Assembly (NCBI RefSeq): GCF_022398475.1
Contig: NZ_JAKEVM010000012.1
Location: 1-55,053 of the forward strand
Length of the DNA stretch: 55,053 nt
Direction of reading: 5' to 3'
Source: Pseudoalteromonas shioyasakiensis
Lineage (GTDB): Bacteria; Pseudomonadota; Gammaproteobacteria; Enterobacterales; Alteromonadaceae
The notes below the pieces were generated by a model, which saw only the letters and a program-made list of their open reading frames with translations, was not told the origin of the DNA and ran no database searches. Positions 27,094 through 35,007 of this stretch are shown in pieces (the first letter of the stretch is position 1; each line of letters begins with the position of its first letter). Made by a program: the position numbers and the translations under genes.

Positions 27094-28386
27094 TCAAGCT
27101 GGCAGCAAAACATGGACGCTTAATCCACCTTGCTCGCGGTTATGCAAGCTAATTTGCCCGTGGTGCGCTTCAACTATTTCTCTGCAAAGTGCTAACCCTA
27201 GGCCACTGCCTGTTGCTTTGGTTGAGTAAAAGGGGATTAGTGCGTTAGCCATTACAGCTTCACTCATGCCTTTGCCTTTATCGCTCACTGTGATGTGTGT
27301 GCCACTTGCTTCTTGTAGAACTGTTAAGCTGACATCTCCGGGGTTTGAACCCGATTCATAGGCATTTTTTAATAAGTTTATAAGTAATTGTTCGAGCTGA
27401 GTGTGATCAGCGTCAGTTGTCACTCGCTCATCAAGTGATACTTCAACCTGCCACTGACTTTTTAATTGCTCAACCAGCGTCGGCCAGTTAATCGTTGATA
27501 GTTGAGGGGTGGGTAACTTGGCAAATTTACCATAGCCTTGCACAAACTCATTAAGGTGTTTTATGCGGTCTTCAATGGTGGTAAATACCCGTTTTAAACG
27601 TGGTTCATCGACTTCTTTCGTTAATAGTTGCGCGCTATGAAGCATCGACGACATTGGCCCTAGGGAGTTGTTAAGCTCATGGCTAATAATACGAATAACT
27701 TTTTTCCATACTTCTACTTCTTGGCGGCTTAGTTCACGGGTCAGTTGTTTAAAAACATAAAGTTGATGAAACTGATTATTAAGTAATAATCGGCCTGTTG
27801 CCATATGCCAAGTTTGTGATTCTTGATCTGCTTTGTCGAGGGTAAATAAACCATCAACGCCTTTGTGAATCGCACGCGTTAATTGCTCGCAGCTTGAATC
27901 TAATAAGTTCTCTAGCTTGGCGCCTTCAAGGGCTGATTTAGCATCAAGTAAGCTGCGGGCACTGTGGTTGCTATAAACAATAAAGCCTTGGTCGTTAGTC
28001 AAAAGCACAGCTTGTGGGGAGCTTTGCAGTACTTTGTCGAGCATCAACTCACGCTGATAAATCCATTGTTTTTCTTGGCGAAGCTGTTTTGCAGTTTGGT
28101 TATAAAGCCGGCATAAATCACCTAGCTCATCACTGCCATCATAGGCTAATAATGTAGCCAGCTCACCATCTTTAAAATTAAGCAGCCCGGTTTCCAGCGA
28201 GTTCATGCCATCAATGAGCGGAGCTGATAATTGCGCGGCAAAAAATCCGCTTATCAAGGTGCAAGCGAGTAGGGCTAATAGGCTGTAAAGCAAGCTTATG
28301 CCCGCAAAATAACAAACCAATATAAGCGGCAATGCAGAAGCAGCAATACACAAAGTTATGATTTTATATCGAAACGAAAAACGCAT
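27094..28386 (-). CDS. NtrB-like membrane sensor histidine kinase
   Basis: The 430-residue protein has two closely spaced membrane helices (about 9-27 and 30-52), a HAMP-like linker, a PAS-type domain (about 115-215), a HisKA-like helix with phospho-acceptor His236 (RIISHELNNSLGPM) and an HATPase domain (NLLKNAYES, DKGKGMS, GSGLGLALCREIVEAHHG). The short loop between the helices leaves almost no periplasmic sensor, so it may sense the membrane, the transporter or a cytoplasmic cue. Its start overlaps the stop of the upstream response regulator (TAATG), so the two are a pair. Confidence 0.92.
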   Translation of the reverse strand: MRFSFRYKIITLCIAASALPLILVCYFAGISLLYSLLALLACTLISGFFAAQLSAPLIDGMNSLETGLLNFKDGELATLLAYDGSDELGDLCRLYNQTAKQLRQEKQWIYQRELMLDKVLQSSPQAVLLTNDQGFIVYSNHSARSLLDAKSALEGAKLENLLDSSCEQLTRAIHKGVDGLFTLDKADQESQTWHMATGRLLLNNQFHQLYVFKQLTRELSRQEVEVWKKVIRIISHELNNSLGPMSSMLHSAQLLTKEVDEPRLKRVFTTIEDRIKHLNEFVQGYGKFAKLPTPQLSTINWPTLVEQLKSQWQVEVSLDERVTTDADHTQLEQLLINLLKNAYESGSNPGDVSLTVLQEASGTHITVSDKGKGMSEAVMANALIPFYSTKATGSGLGLALCREIVEAHHGQISLHNREQGGLSVHVLLPA

Positions 28387-29714
28387 TAGTATTCAATCTT
28401 AAATTTATCAAGCCTGCGATAAAGCGCTTGGCGGCTTAAGCCAAAATGGCGAGCCACTTTAGCAATCACACCTTTGTACTCGCGCATGGCAAGTTCAATC
28501 TCTTGTTTGTTAGGCTCTGCTCTTGTTTGTGTTGGGCTGTTTGTTTCAACTTGTAAGCCAAAATCAGCAAGCTCAATCACCCCTGTGGGTTTTAAAACTG
28601 CAGCACGTTTACAGGCATTTTCAAGCTCACGAACATTACCCGGCCAGCTATGGGCGAGCAGGGCTTTTTCTGTACTTAGTGACAGTGTGCGCTCAGGTAA
28701 AAAGTGTGCGACCAAAGCTAAAATATCATCTGGGCGATGGGCAAGGCTTGGTAAATTTAACTCAATTACATTTAAGCGGTAGTAAAGGTCTTCACGAAAT
28801 TGACCTGTTTTAATTGCATGGCTTAAATCTTCATTGGTTGCTGAAATCACCCGCACATTCACTTTACGTGTTTGTGTTGAGCCTAAACGTTCAAATTCAC
28901 CAGTTTGTAAAATGCGTAATAATTTCATTTGCCCAGAAAGTGGTAAGTTACCAATTTCGTCTAAAAATAGGGTGCCACCATCGGCCGCTTCAAAACGACC
29001 AATACGCTGTTTAGTAATACCTGTATAGGCGCCCGCTTCTGCACCAAATAATTCAGCCTCAATAAGCTCGCTTGGTAAAGCACCGGCATTAACAGTGATA
29101 AAGGGTTTATCTGCTAATAATGAATTGGCCTGTATTATTTGCGCAATGCGCTCTTTACCACTGCCGTTAGGGCCTGTGATCAGCACTGAAATATCTGATT
29201 TAGCAACTTGAATCGCAAGATTAACAATGTGCTCCATAGCGGTACTTTTATAAACCAAGCCTACTAAATTTGCTTGTTGTACAGATGCGTCACGTTCTTG
29301 CTGGTGGCGGGTAAAGGTTTCGTTTTGCTGTTTTGCTTTACCCAGTTCGATTAGGTTATTTACACAAGTAAGTAGCTTTGCATCGTCCCATGGTTTTGGT
29401 AAATAATCAGCAGCCCCTGCTTTGACAAGTTCAACGGCAGTAGAAAGCTCTGTCCATGCGGTGATCAAAATAATCGGTAGGTGAGGATTAATGTCTCGTA
29501 AGGCATAAAAAAGTTCTTTGCCTTCTTCGCCTGAAGTGGTGTCGGCGGTAAAGTTCATGTCTTGAATAACAAGCGCTATGCGTTGGTATTGTACGGCTTG
29601 AATTGCCTCAAACGGGTTACTTGCTGTAACAACATCAAAACCGTGAATTTCGAGTAATAACGACAAAGCATCCAAAATGGCTGGGTTATCGTCGACGATC
29701 AGTATTTTTTCCAT
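28386..29714 (-). CDS. NtrC-type sigma-54-dependent response regulator
   Basis: The 442-residue protein has a receiver (Asp52 phospho-acceptor, VIQDMNF), a sigma-54-interacting AAA+ domain (Walker A GPNGSGKE, Walker B GGTLFLDEIG) and a Fis-type helix-turn-helix (VARHFGLSRQALYRRL). The sigma-54 contact loop, usually GAFTGA, is GAYTGI; Tyr for Phe is tolerated in known cases, while the final Ile is unusual. It lies 81 bases downstream of the ABC permease gene and probably controls that operon through the palindromes at 34507-34546. Confidence 0.93.
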   Translation of the reverse strand: MEKILIVDDNPAILDALSLLLEIHGFDVVTASNPFEAIQAVQYQRIALVIQDMNFTADTTSGEEGKELFYALRDINPHLPIILITAWTELSTAVELVKAGAADYLPKPWDDAKLLTCVNNLIELGKAKQQNETFTRHQQERDASVQQANLVGLVYKSTAMEHIVNLAIQVAKSDISVLITGPNGSGKERIAQIIQANSLLADKPFITVNAGALPSELIEAELFGAEAGAYTGITKQRIGRFEAADGGTLFLDEIGNLPLSGQMKLLRILQTGEFERLGSTQTRKVNVRVISATNEDLSHAIKTGQFREDLYYRLNVIELNLPSLAHRPDDILALVAHFLPERTLSLSTEKALLAHSWPGNVRELENACKRAAVLKPTGVIELADFGLQVETNSPTQTRAEPNKQEIELAMREYKGVIAKVARHFGLSRQALYRRLDKFKIEY

Positions 29715-29755
29715 ATTATTGTTTTAGTTATTTTCCTAATAAGGGTGCAAGATGA

Positions 29756-29783
29756 ATGCTACACTGTAAATCCAGTGTAGCAT
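29756..29783. repeat. Perfect 11-bp inverted repeat between permease and response regulator genes
   Basis: Arms ATGCTACACTG and CAGTGTAGCAT are separated by TAAATC. There is no T-run after it on either strand, so it is not a typical terminator. It may be a processing hairpin that separates transporter and regulator mRNA, or an operator. Confidence 0.6.
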
Positions 29784-29795
29784 AGGTTGGGAGAA

Positions 29796-31001
29796 CTAAA
29801 TTGTTCGAGTTGCAATGCTCGGTGAGATATTCGCAGCCCGTTTTGCAGGGGCAAGTACCGCTAATAAACTCATAACAAACACTGCCAGCGCAGTAGCAAG
29901 TACGTAGCTAATATCAAGCTGAGCAATTGAAAAGTGCTGCATGAGCAACTGGCCTAAATACACGGCAGCAATCACACCAATCACTAAACCAACTATACAT
30001 ATCATGGCGTTTTCAACTAAAAAGTAGCTGATGATGGCCGATTTTCTGGCCCCTAAAGCGCGGCGAGTACCTATTTGTTTAGTACGCTTGCTAATATTGA
30101 ACAGCGTTAGGCCGAAAATACCCAGGGCCGTCACCAACACTAAAATAGTAATAAGTACAATCAGCATGCGCATCATTAATGTATCTTCAGCCATGTATGA
30201 CTCTTTATCGTCATCTAAGCCACGAATGCGAGAAATAACACGTTTGTTGTAGTTTTTCAGCATGGCTTCTTCAACACGGTTCATGACCGATTGACGTTGA
30301 CCAGGCTCTGTTCTAACCACAAAGCGTGCATTTGTACCAGGTTTAATAAAAGGCAGCAGTGCTACGTTATCTGGGCGGCTGTCTTTAAGCCATGGGCCCT
30401 TCATAAGATCAATTACACCAATTATTTTCATTGGAATATCACCAAAATAGACTGTTTGCCCTAAACCATTGCCGTCAGGGAACAGCTCATCGAGTAGAGT
30501 TTTAGTGACAACGGTTACTTTTGAAAGCTCATCATAGTTATCGGTGACGATCACTTCGTCTTCGGTATAGTTACGCCCAGCAATGAGTTTAACGCCATAG
30601 GTATTGATACCATGCTCATCGATAAACATGTATGAAGTACGGGCTGATTTACTCTCTTCAGGTGCTGGTTTTAAGCTAAAATCTGACGAAGAACCACTGC
30701 CCGAAAGCGGTGTGTTACTCGAATAAGCAGCATCGACTACCCCAGGTATTTGACGAAGCATGGCTTCATCAAGCTCATATTGCTGAGACGGTGACACATC
30801 TTTGCCAAACATCATGACATTAAAGACGAAAATGTCTTGTTCAGGGTAGCCGGTTTCTTGGCTTAAATAGCTAACTCTGTCTTGGATAATAAACGCCGCA
30901 TTACTAACAATGGCAGTGGTGATGGCAATTTGGATCAGTAATAAAATGGCGCCAACTTTTGAGCGGCATAAGGCGTGAAAGATAGGTTTAATTTCTAACA
31001 T
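29796..31001 (-). CDS. MacB/FtsX-type ABC transporter permease (second)
   Basis: The 401-residue protein has an N-terminal membrane helix (about 15-38), a large periplasmic domain (MacB-PCD type, about 40-260) and three C-terminal helices with the FtsX signature IGTRRALGARKSAIISYFLVEN. Such type VII ABC permeases do not carry substrates through the membrane but transmit motion to the periplasm. It is encoded 11 bases after its partner permease, so the two probably form a heterodimer with the ATPase and adaptor. The substrate is unknown. Confidence 0.9.
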   Translation of the reverse strand: MLEIKPIFHALCRSKVGAILLLIQIAITTAIVSNAAFIIQDRVSYLSQETGYPEQDIFVFNVMMFGKDVSPSQQYELDEAMLRQIPGVVDAAYSSNTPLSGSGSSSDFSLKPAPEESKSARTSYMFIDEHGINTYGVKLIAGRNYTEDEVIVTDNYDELSKVTVVTKTLLDELFPDGNGLGQTVYFGDIPMKIIGVIDLMKGPWLKDSRPDNVALLPFIKPGTNARFVVRTEPGQRQSVMNRVEEAMLKNYNKRVISRIRGLDDDKESYMAEDTLMMRMLIVLITILVLVTALGIFGLTLFNISKRTKQIGTRRALGARKSAIISYFLVENAMICIVGLVIGVIAAVYLGQLLMQHFSIAQLDISYVLATALAVFVMSLLAVLAPAKRAANISPSIATRTI

Positions 31002-31012
31002 AGGTGTCTTCC

Positions 31013-32326
31013 TTATTGGCTCTTAAGATAAATAGCAGGGTTGGTTTTACATACCAGCCAAGCAGGGTATAGACCCGCTATCACACAGGTGCTAATTGCA
31101 ATCACCGGTGCGCTAAGTAGCATGGTTAAGTCCATTGTTGCTAAGCTTTGGTAGTAGCTATAGCTTTGACGTACGCCTAACAAACCTACTTGCGCCAATA
31201 TAATACCCAAGATGCCACCTAAGAAACCTAACATGGCTACCTCAACAATATGTTGAAAGAATATTTGACGTTTACTGGCACCTAATGCACGGCGCACACC
31301 GACTTCAGGAGCACGGCGTAAGAATTTCGCTAGTAATAAACCTAAAATGTTGGCAAGGCATACCGCTAAAAACATAAAGCTAAGGCCAACCAGAATTTCG
31401 TTGTCTTCGCTAACGACATTGTTGTACTGCATCCACTCATTTACATCGCGTAAGGTGGCAGTTAATTTTTCACGGTTAAAACGACCTAGCTTTTGTTGCT
31501 CTTGCATATAGGCCATTAAAAAGTCTTGGTAAGCTTGCTTTTCTGCAGGAGTTTTTAGTTCAACCCAAAATTGTAACCACACCATTTCTGAATTGAGTTT
31601 ATCGTTAAAGGTATTGGTTTTTTCGTGCTTCCAACCATTAGTATTACCCCAGTTTTCAAGCTCTCGGGCTTTCATTAGGCTAAATGGTAAAAATAGTTGC
31701 TCGGTCTTATTAAATGCACCGTTGTTCAGATCATAATATTTGGTGGTGATATCCCAATCATCAATCACGCCAATAACTTCGTAGCTGGCATCATCAAGGT
31801 ACACCATTTTGCCTACTGGGTTTTCACCAGCAAAGAGCTTGTCGTTTAATTCTTTATTGATCACTACAACAGGTGCTGCGTCGGCTTCTTGTTGCGCGCT
31901 CCAAACCCCACCGTAGATAAAGGATAGGTTAAACATCTCGAAAAAATCAGGCGTGGTTAGGCGTGCTTGACCAATAAATGGTTTTACTTTGTCTGAGTCT
32001 AAATAAACCGAAAAACCCGTTCTAACCATAGTGACACGTTTACCACCTGCTTTGGCCTGATTAAGGTTAACGGCATCTTGATAGGTTAATTGCAGTGGCA
32101 TATTATCGACTGTCCACCACGTACGGCCTTCATCCATGGTTTGTAACTGAACAGAATAAAGGTCACTACTTTTTTCAGGAATAGGGTCTGCCGACATCAT
32201 GTGATACACAGATAAACTTGTCATGGTAACGCCAATACCAATGGCTATGGCCAATACCATTAAAAAGCTCACAAGTGGCGTGCGCTTAAAGCTGCGCCAG
32301 CTTAAATCTAAATAATGAAGGAACAT
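31013..32326 (-). CDS. MacB/FtsX-type ABC transporter permease (first)
   Basis: The 437-residue protein has a first helix at about 18-42 (FLMVLAIAIGIGVTM), a periplasmic domain of about 240 residues and three C-terminal helices starting near VGVRRALGASKRQIFFQHIVEVAM. It is paralogous to the next permease. Its start lies 2 bases after the stop of the ATPase gene, indicating coupled translation. The ATPase is a separate gene, unlike MacB, in which the two are fused. Confidence 0.9.
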   Translation of the reverse strand: MFLHYLDLSWRSFKRTPLVSFLMVLAIAIGIGVTMTSLSVYHMMSADPIPEKSSDLYSVQLQTMDEGRTWWTVDNMPLQLTYQDAVNLNQAKAGGKRVTMVRTGFSVYLDSDKVKPFIGQARLTTPDFFEMFNLSFIYGGVWSAQQEADAAPVVVINKELNDKLFAGENPVGKMVYLDDASYEVIGVIDDWDITTKYYDLNNGAFNKTEQLFLPFSLMKARELENWGNTNGWKHEKTNTFNDKLNSEMVWLQFWVELKTPAEKQAYQDFLMAYMQEQQKLGRFNREKLTATLRDVNEWMQYNNVVSEDNEILVGLSFMFLAVCLANILGLLLAKFLRRAPEVGVRRALGASKRQIFFQHIVEVAMLGFLGGILGIILAQVGLLGVRQSYSYYQSLATMDLTMLLSAPVIAISTCVIAGLYPAWLVCKTNPAIYLKSQ

Positions 32327-32328
32327 GG

Positions 32329-33036
32329 TTACACTCCAGCCGCTTTAAGGTTTTGAGTGCCTTGATACAAGGTGAAGTCAGCTAGTTGGCCATCAACAAC
32401 TTGGATGTTACGTGGTGCTCTGCGGGCAAGCTCTGGATCATGGGTAACCATGATGATAGTTGCGCCATCACGGTTGATTTGCTCAAGTAGCTCCATCACT
32501 TGACGGGCCATTAAACTATCTAAATTACCAGTTGGCTCATCGGCAAGTAAAAAACGCGGTTCACCAGCAAGGGCTCTGGCAATGGCCACACGTTGTTGTT
32601 GGCCACCAGAAAGTTGTTGCGGTAAGTGCTTAGCGCGTGATGCTAAACCAACTTGCTCTAGGCATTGCTCAATACGGCGCTTACGCTCGGCGGCCTTAAT
32701 ACCACGATAACGCAGTGGTACTTCAATATTTTCATAGAGGTTCAAATCTGGAATTAGGTTGAATCCTTGGAAAATAAAACCAATTTTTTGATTACGAAGA
32801 TCTGCACGCTGGTTGTCGTTGAGCTTACCCACATCAATACCGTCTAACATGTATTGGCCTTCGCTAAATGGTTCTAACATACCGGCGATGTTTAAAAATG
32901 TGGTTTTACCTGAGCCACTTGGGCCCGTTACGGCAATAAATTCACCTTCTTCAACTTGTAGATTAAAGTCGCGAAGGGCATGCGTTTGTACCATATCTGT
33001 TTGATACACTTTGCTGATGTTGTTCATTGTAAGCAT
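32329..33036 (-). CDS. ABC transporter ATP-binding protein, MacB/LolD type
   Basis: The 235-residue protein has Walker [10 protein letters not shown], the signature [15 protein letters not shown], Walker [14 protein letters not shown] and the switch His in VTHDPELA. It matches the LolD/MacB/FtsE group that partners FtsX-type permeases. It lies between the adaptor (21 bases upstream) and the first permease in one operon. Confidence 0.95.
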   Translation of the reverse strand: MLTMNNISKVYQTDMVQTHALRDFNLQVEEGEFIAVTGPSGSGKTTFLNIAGMLEPFSEGQYMLDGIDVGKLNDNQRADLRNQKIGFIFQGFNLIPDLNLYENIEVPLRYRGIKAAERKRRIEQCLEQVGLASRAKHLPQQLSGGQQQRVAIARALAGEPRFLLADEPTGNLDSLMARQVMELLEQINRDGATIIMVTHDPELARRAPRNIQVVDGQLADFTLYQGTQNLKAAGV

Positions 33037-33057
33037 GTTGATTATTCCTTTTATTTG

Positions 33058-34314
33058 TTAGCGTAAAACCAGTGTGGGTGCTTTTTTATAGCGATCGTAG
33101 TTTGAGATAATTAATTTATCGCCAGGCTCTACACCTTCAATTATCTCGACAGCATTGATACTGCTTGCACCGGTTTTTATATCGATTAAATAAGCCATGT
33201 CACCATCAACTTTATAAGCATAGGTGCCACCTTGTTGTAAGAATGCGCCGCGTTTCACTTGCAATACATCGTCGCGATTCTCTAGTAAAATACGTGCGGT
33301 TAAGCGTTGGTTTTGGCGAATGCCAGAAATCTCATTGTCAAAGCGTACGCGGGTTGTGACCTCGCGATTATTTACTTCAGGTGATATAGCCGATAGCGTG
33401 CCTGTGACATGACGAGCACCTAAAGTAAGCTCAACTTGCATACCAAGACCCAGCTCATTGGCGTAGCTTTCTGGTACTTGCAGTTCTGCTTCAAAGTTAC
33501 TTAAATCGACCAATGTCATTAATGGTTGGCTTTGTGTGACCGCTTCTTTTTGTTGCACTAATAAGTTACCCACAATGCCGCTTACACTGGCAGTGATAGT
33601 AAGCTCATTTACTTGTCTGAGTAAGTCATCCACAATTAGTTGTTGACGTGCCAGATCACGCTCTGCTGCTTTTAGCTCAAATGCGAGGGTATCTTTAGCT
33701 AAGCTGACTTCTTGCTCGGCGTGCTTATATGAAAGCTTGGCACGGGCTAAGTCATCAACCGCTTTTTCTAAATCTATTTGGCTAATTAAATGTTTTTCGA
33801 TTGAGATTTTAGCTCGGCGGTTCTCTCTATCTGCGGCATTGAGTTCAACTTGCGCTAAATCGAGCGCTTTAGTTAGGCTTAGTTTTTGTCTACGCGCTTC
33901 AAGTTGCTTGCGCTGTAATTCGCCTTCTAATCGCGCTAATACTGATTGTTGTTGTTTTAGCTCGTTGGTTAGCTCAGGGCTGGTTACGGTTGCGATCACT
34001 TCATTTACTTCAACGCTGTCACCGGCTTTTACTTTCAAATCGACAAAGCCGCGTTCAGGGCTGTAAACCTTTGGCGCATTAGCTGCAACGATTTTACCGC
34101 TTGCTGCCACATCTCTGGTGAGTGTCTTTTGGCTTACTTCACTAATTTGTAGGCTTGCTGCATCAACCGAAATGCTGCCATCGTTACTGGCAAACAATGC
34201 TTGAAAGCCGAGCGCACCAACAAGTATTACACCTGCAGCTATTATAAGTGGCTTTTTAATGGTGTTTTTCTTAGCCACGGTAATATCTTGGGCACTGGTA
34301 TCCTTAATCATCAT
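33058..34314 (-). CDS. HlyD/MacA-like periplasmic adaptor protein
   Basis: The 418-residue protein has a short cytoplasmic tail, one membrane helix (about 25-45, KPLIIAAGVILVGALGF), a lipoyl-like domain split by a long helical hairpin (about 125-230, coiled coil rich in Gln, Leu and Lys) and beta-barrel C-terminal domains. It should link the MacB-like transporter to an outer-membrane channel of the TolC type, which is not encoded in this window. The ATG at 34314 overlaps the stop of the 30-codon gene upstream (ATGA). Confidence 0.92.
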   Translation of the reverse strand: MMIKDTSAQDITVAKKNTIKKPLIIAAGVILVGALGFQALFASNDGSISVDAASLQISEVSQKTLTRDVAASGKIVAANAPKVYSPERGFVDLKVKAGDSVEVNEVIATVTSPELTNELKQQQSVLARLEGELQRKQLEARRQKLSLTKALDLAQVELNAADRENRRAKISIEKHLISQIDLEKAVDDLARAKLSYKHAEQEVSLAKDTLAFELKAAERDLARQQLIVDDLLRQVNELTITASVSGIVGNLLVQQKEAVTQSQPLMTLVDLSNFEAELQVPESYANELGLGMQVELTLGARHVTGTLSAISPEVNNREVTTRVRFDNEISGIRQNQRLTARILLENRDDVLQVKRGAFLQQGGTYAYKVDGDMAYLIDIKTGASSINAVEIIEGVEPGDKLIISNYDRYKKAPTLVLR

Positions 34315-34403
34315 AACTCCTTACGATTCTCAAAACACACAATCATGAAGCCAACGGCAAGCATGGTAAGTGGAGAAGCCATAAACAAACTGATAGTGAA
34401 CAT
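34311..34403 (-). CDS. 30-residue membrane miniprotein, translationally coupled to the ABC adaptor gene
   Basis: The frame opens at ATG 34403 and ends at TGA 34313-34311, sharing ATGA with the adaptor start. A Shine-Dalgarno GAGGA lies 7 bases before the ATG. The product starts MFTISLFMASPLTML, is hydrophobic to about residue 24 and ends with the charged tail ENRKEL, the form of a single-pass small membrane protein. It sits about 25 bases after the position where the sigma-54-like promoter would start transcription, so it would be the first gene of the ABC operon. I do not recognise a family. It may be a subunit or modulator of the transporter, or only a leader that couples translation. Confidence 0.6.
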   Translation of the reverse strand: MFTISLFMASPLTMLAVGFMIVCFENRKEL

Positions 34404-34436
34404 TTTGAAATCCTCAATTTCGCTGATGTCTTATCT

Positions 34437-34454
34437 ATACCAGTAGCGTGCCAA
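34437..34454 (-). promoter_or_regulatory. Sigma-54-like promoter of the ABC transporter operon
   Basis: The minus strand reads TTGGCACGCTACTGGTAT. The -24 element TGGCACG is perfect, and ten bases separate its GG from the GT that replaces the usual GC of the -12 element. It lies about 34 bases before the 30-codon gene and about 125 bases before the adaptor start. Confidence 0.6.
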
Positions 34455-34506
34455 TTTTTAATTTTTTGATTTTTAATGGTTTTATGTTTAATCAGTGAAT
34501 TGATGC

Positions 34507-34546
34507 CTGTCCGCGGACAGAAAAAGTGTCCGCAGCGGACACTTTT
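34507..34546. promoter_or_regulatory. Paired palindromes, likely activator sites for the NtrC-type regulator
   Basis: CTGTCCGCGGACAG (34507-34520) is a perfect 14-base palindrome. Immediately next to it is a second one with 12-base arms, AAAAGTGTCCGC and its complement, around a single A (34522-34546). Both share the TGTCCGC/GCGGACA core. Their centres lie about 60 and 80 bases upstream of the -24 element, the usual range for enhancer sites of sigma-54 activators. Confidence 0.7.
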
Positions 34547-35007
34547 AGATTGCTGATTGTTGACGCAAGGGTAAAGAAACTCGGTCATTGCGACTAAGGT
34601 AGTCTGCTCAGATACATAGTTTGTAACTATGCTAAAGCCAAGAGTAAATAATGATGCAGTTAGGCTAAGCGAGACCCCGTAAAAAACTGCATTGATATTC
34701 ATATTGTGAATAATTATTCAAAATAAAGCGCAGTTTACGTTAACGTAAAGTGGCGAGTTTTTAGATTGTTTTTTTACAAGTTGTTAAATTTGACACCAGT
34801 GTCATAAAAAAATAACGGGTAAAATGCGACTAAATGTAAAAAAATAGCATAGAATTTAAAAAGTGCTTTAAGTGAGAAATATTCATGAATATGAATATGT
34901 ATTCAAAACTCTATTGACTCATGAGGTATTTGGCGATAGTTTTGTTCGTCTGCTAGCACTGTCACAAAAGACTGAACCGCTAGTCGTTGTAGCAAGGGGA
35001 GGGGTCT
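34547..35007. other. Intergenic region before gltB
   Basis: This is AT-rich DNA between the divergent ABC and gltB operons. No convincing gene was found: the open frames there have no ribosome site and unlikely composition. It holds an inverted repeat TGACAC-CA-GTGTCA at 34791-34804, overlapping a TTGACA, which may be an operator or a -35 element for gltB, and a strong GGGGAGGGG ribosome site just before gltB. Confidence 0.5.

Noticed and set aside
34343..34702. 119-codon minus-strand frame
   Set aside because: It crosses the palindromes and the sigma-54-like promoter and has no ribosome site; the 30-codon frame in another phase is better supported.
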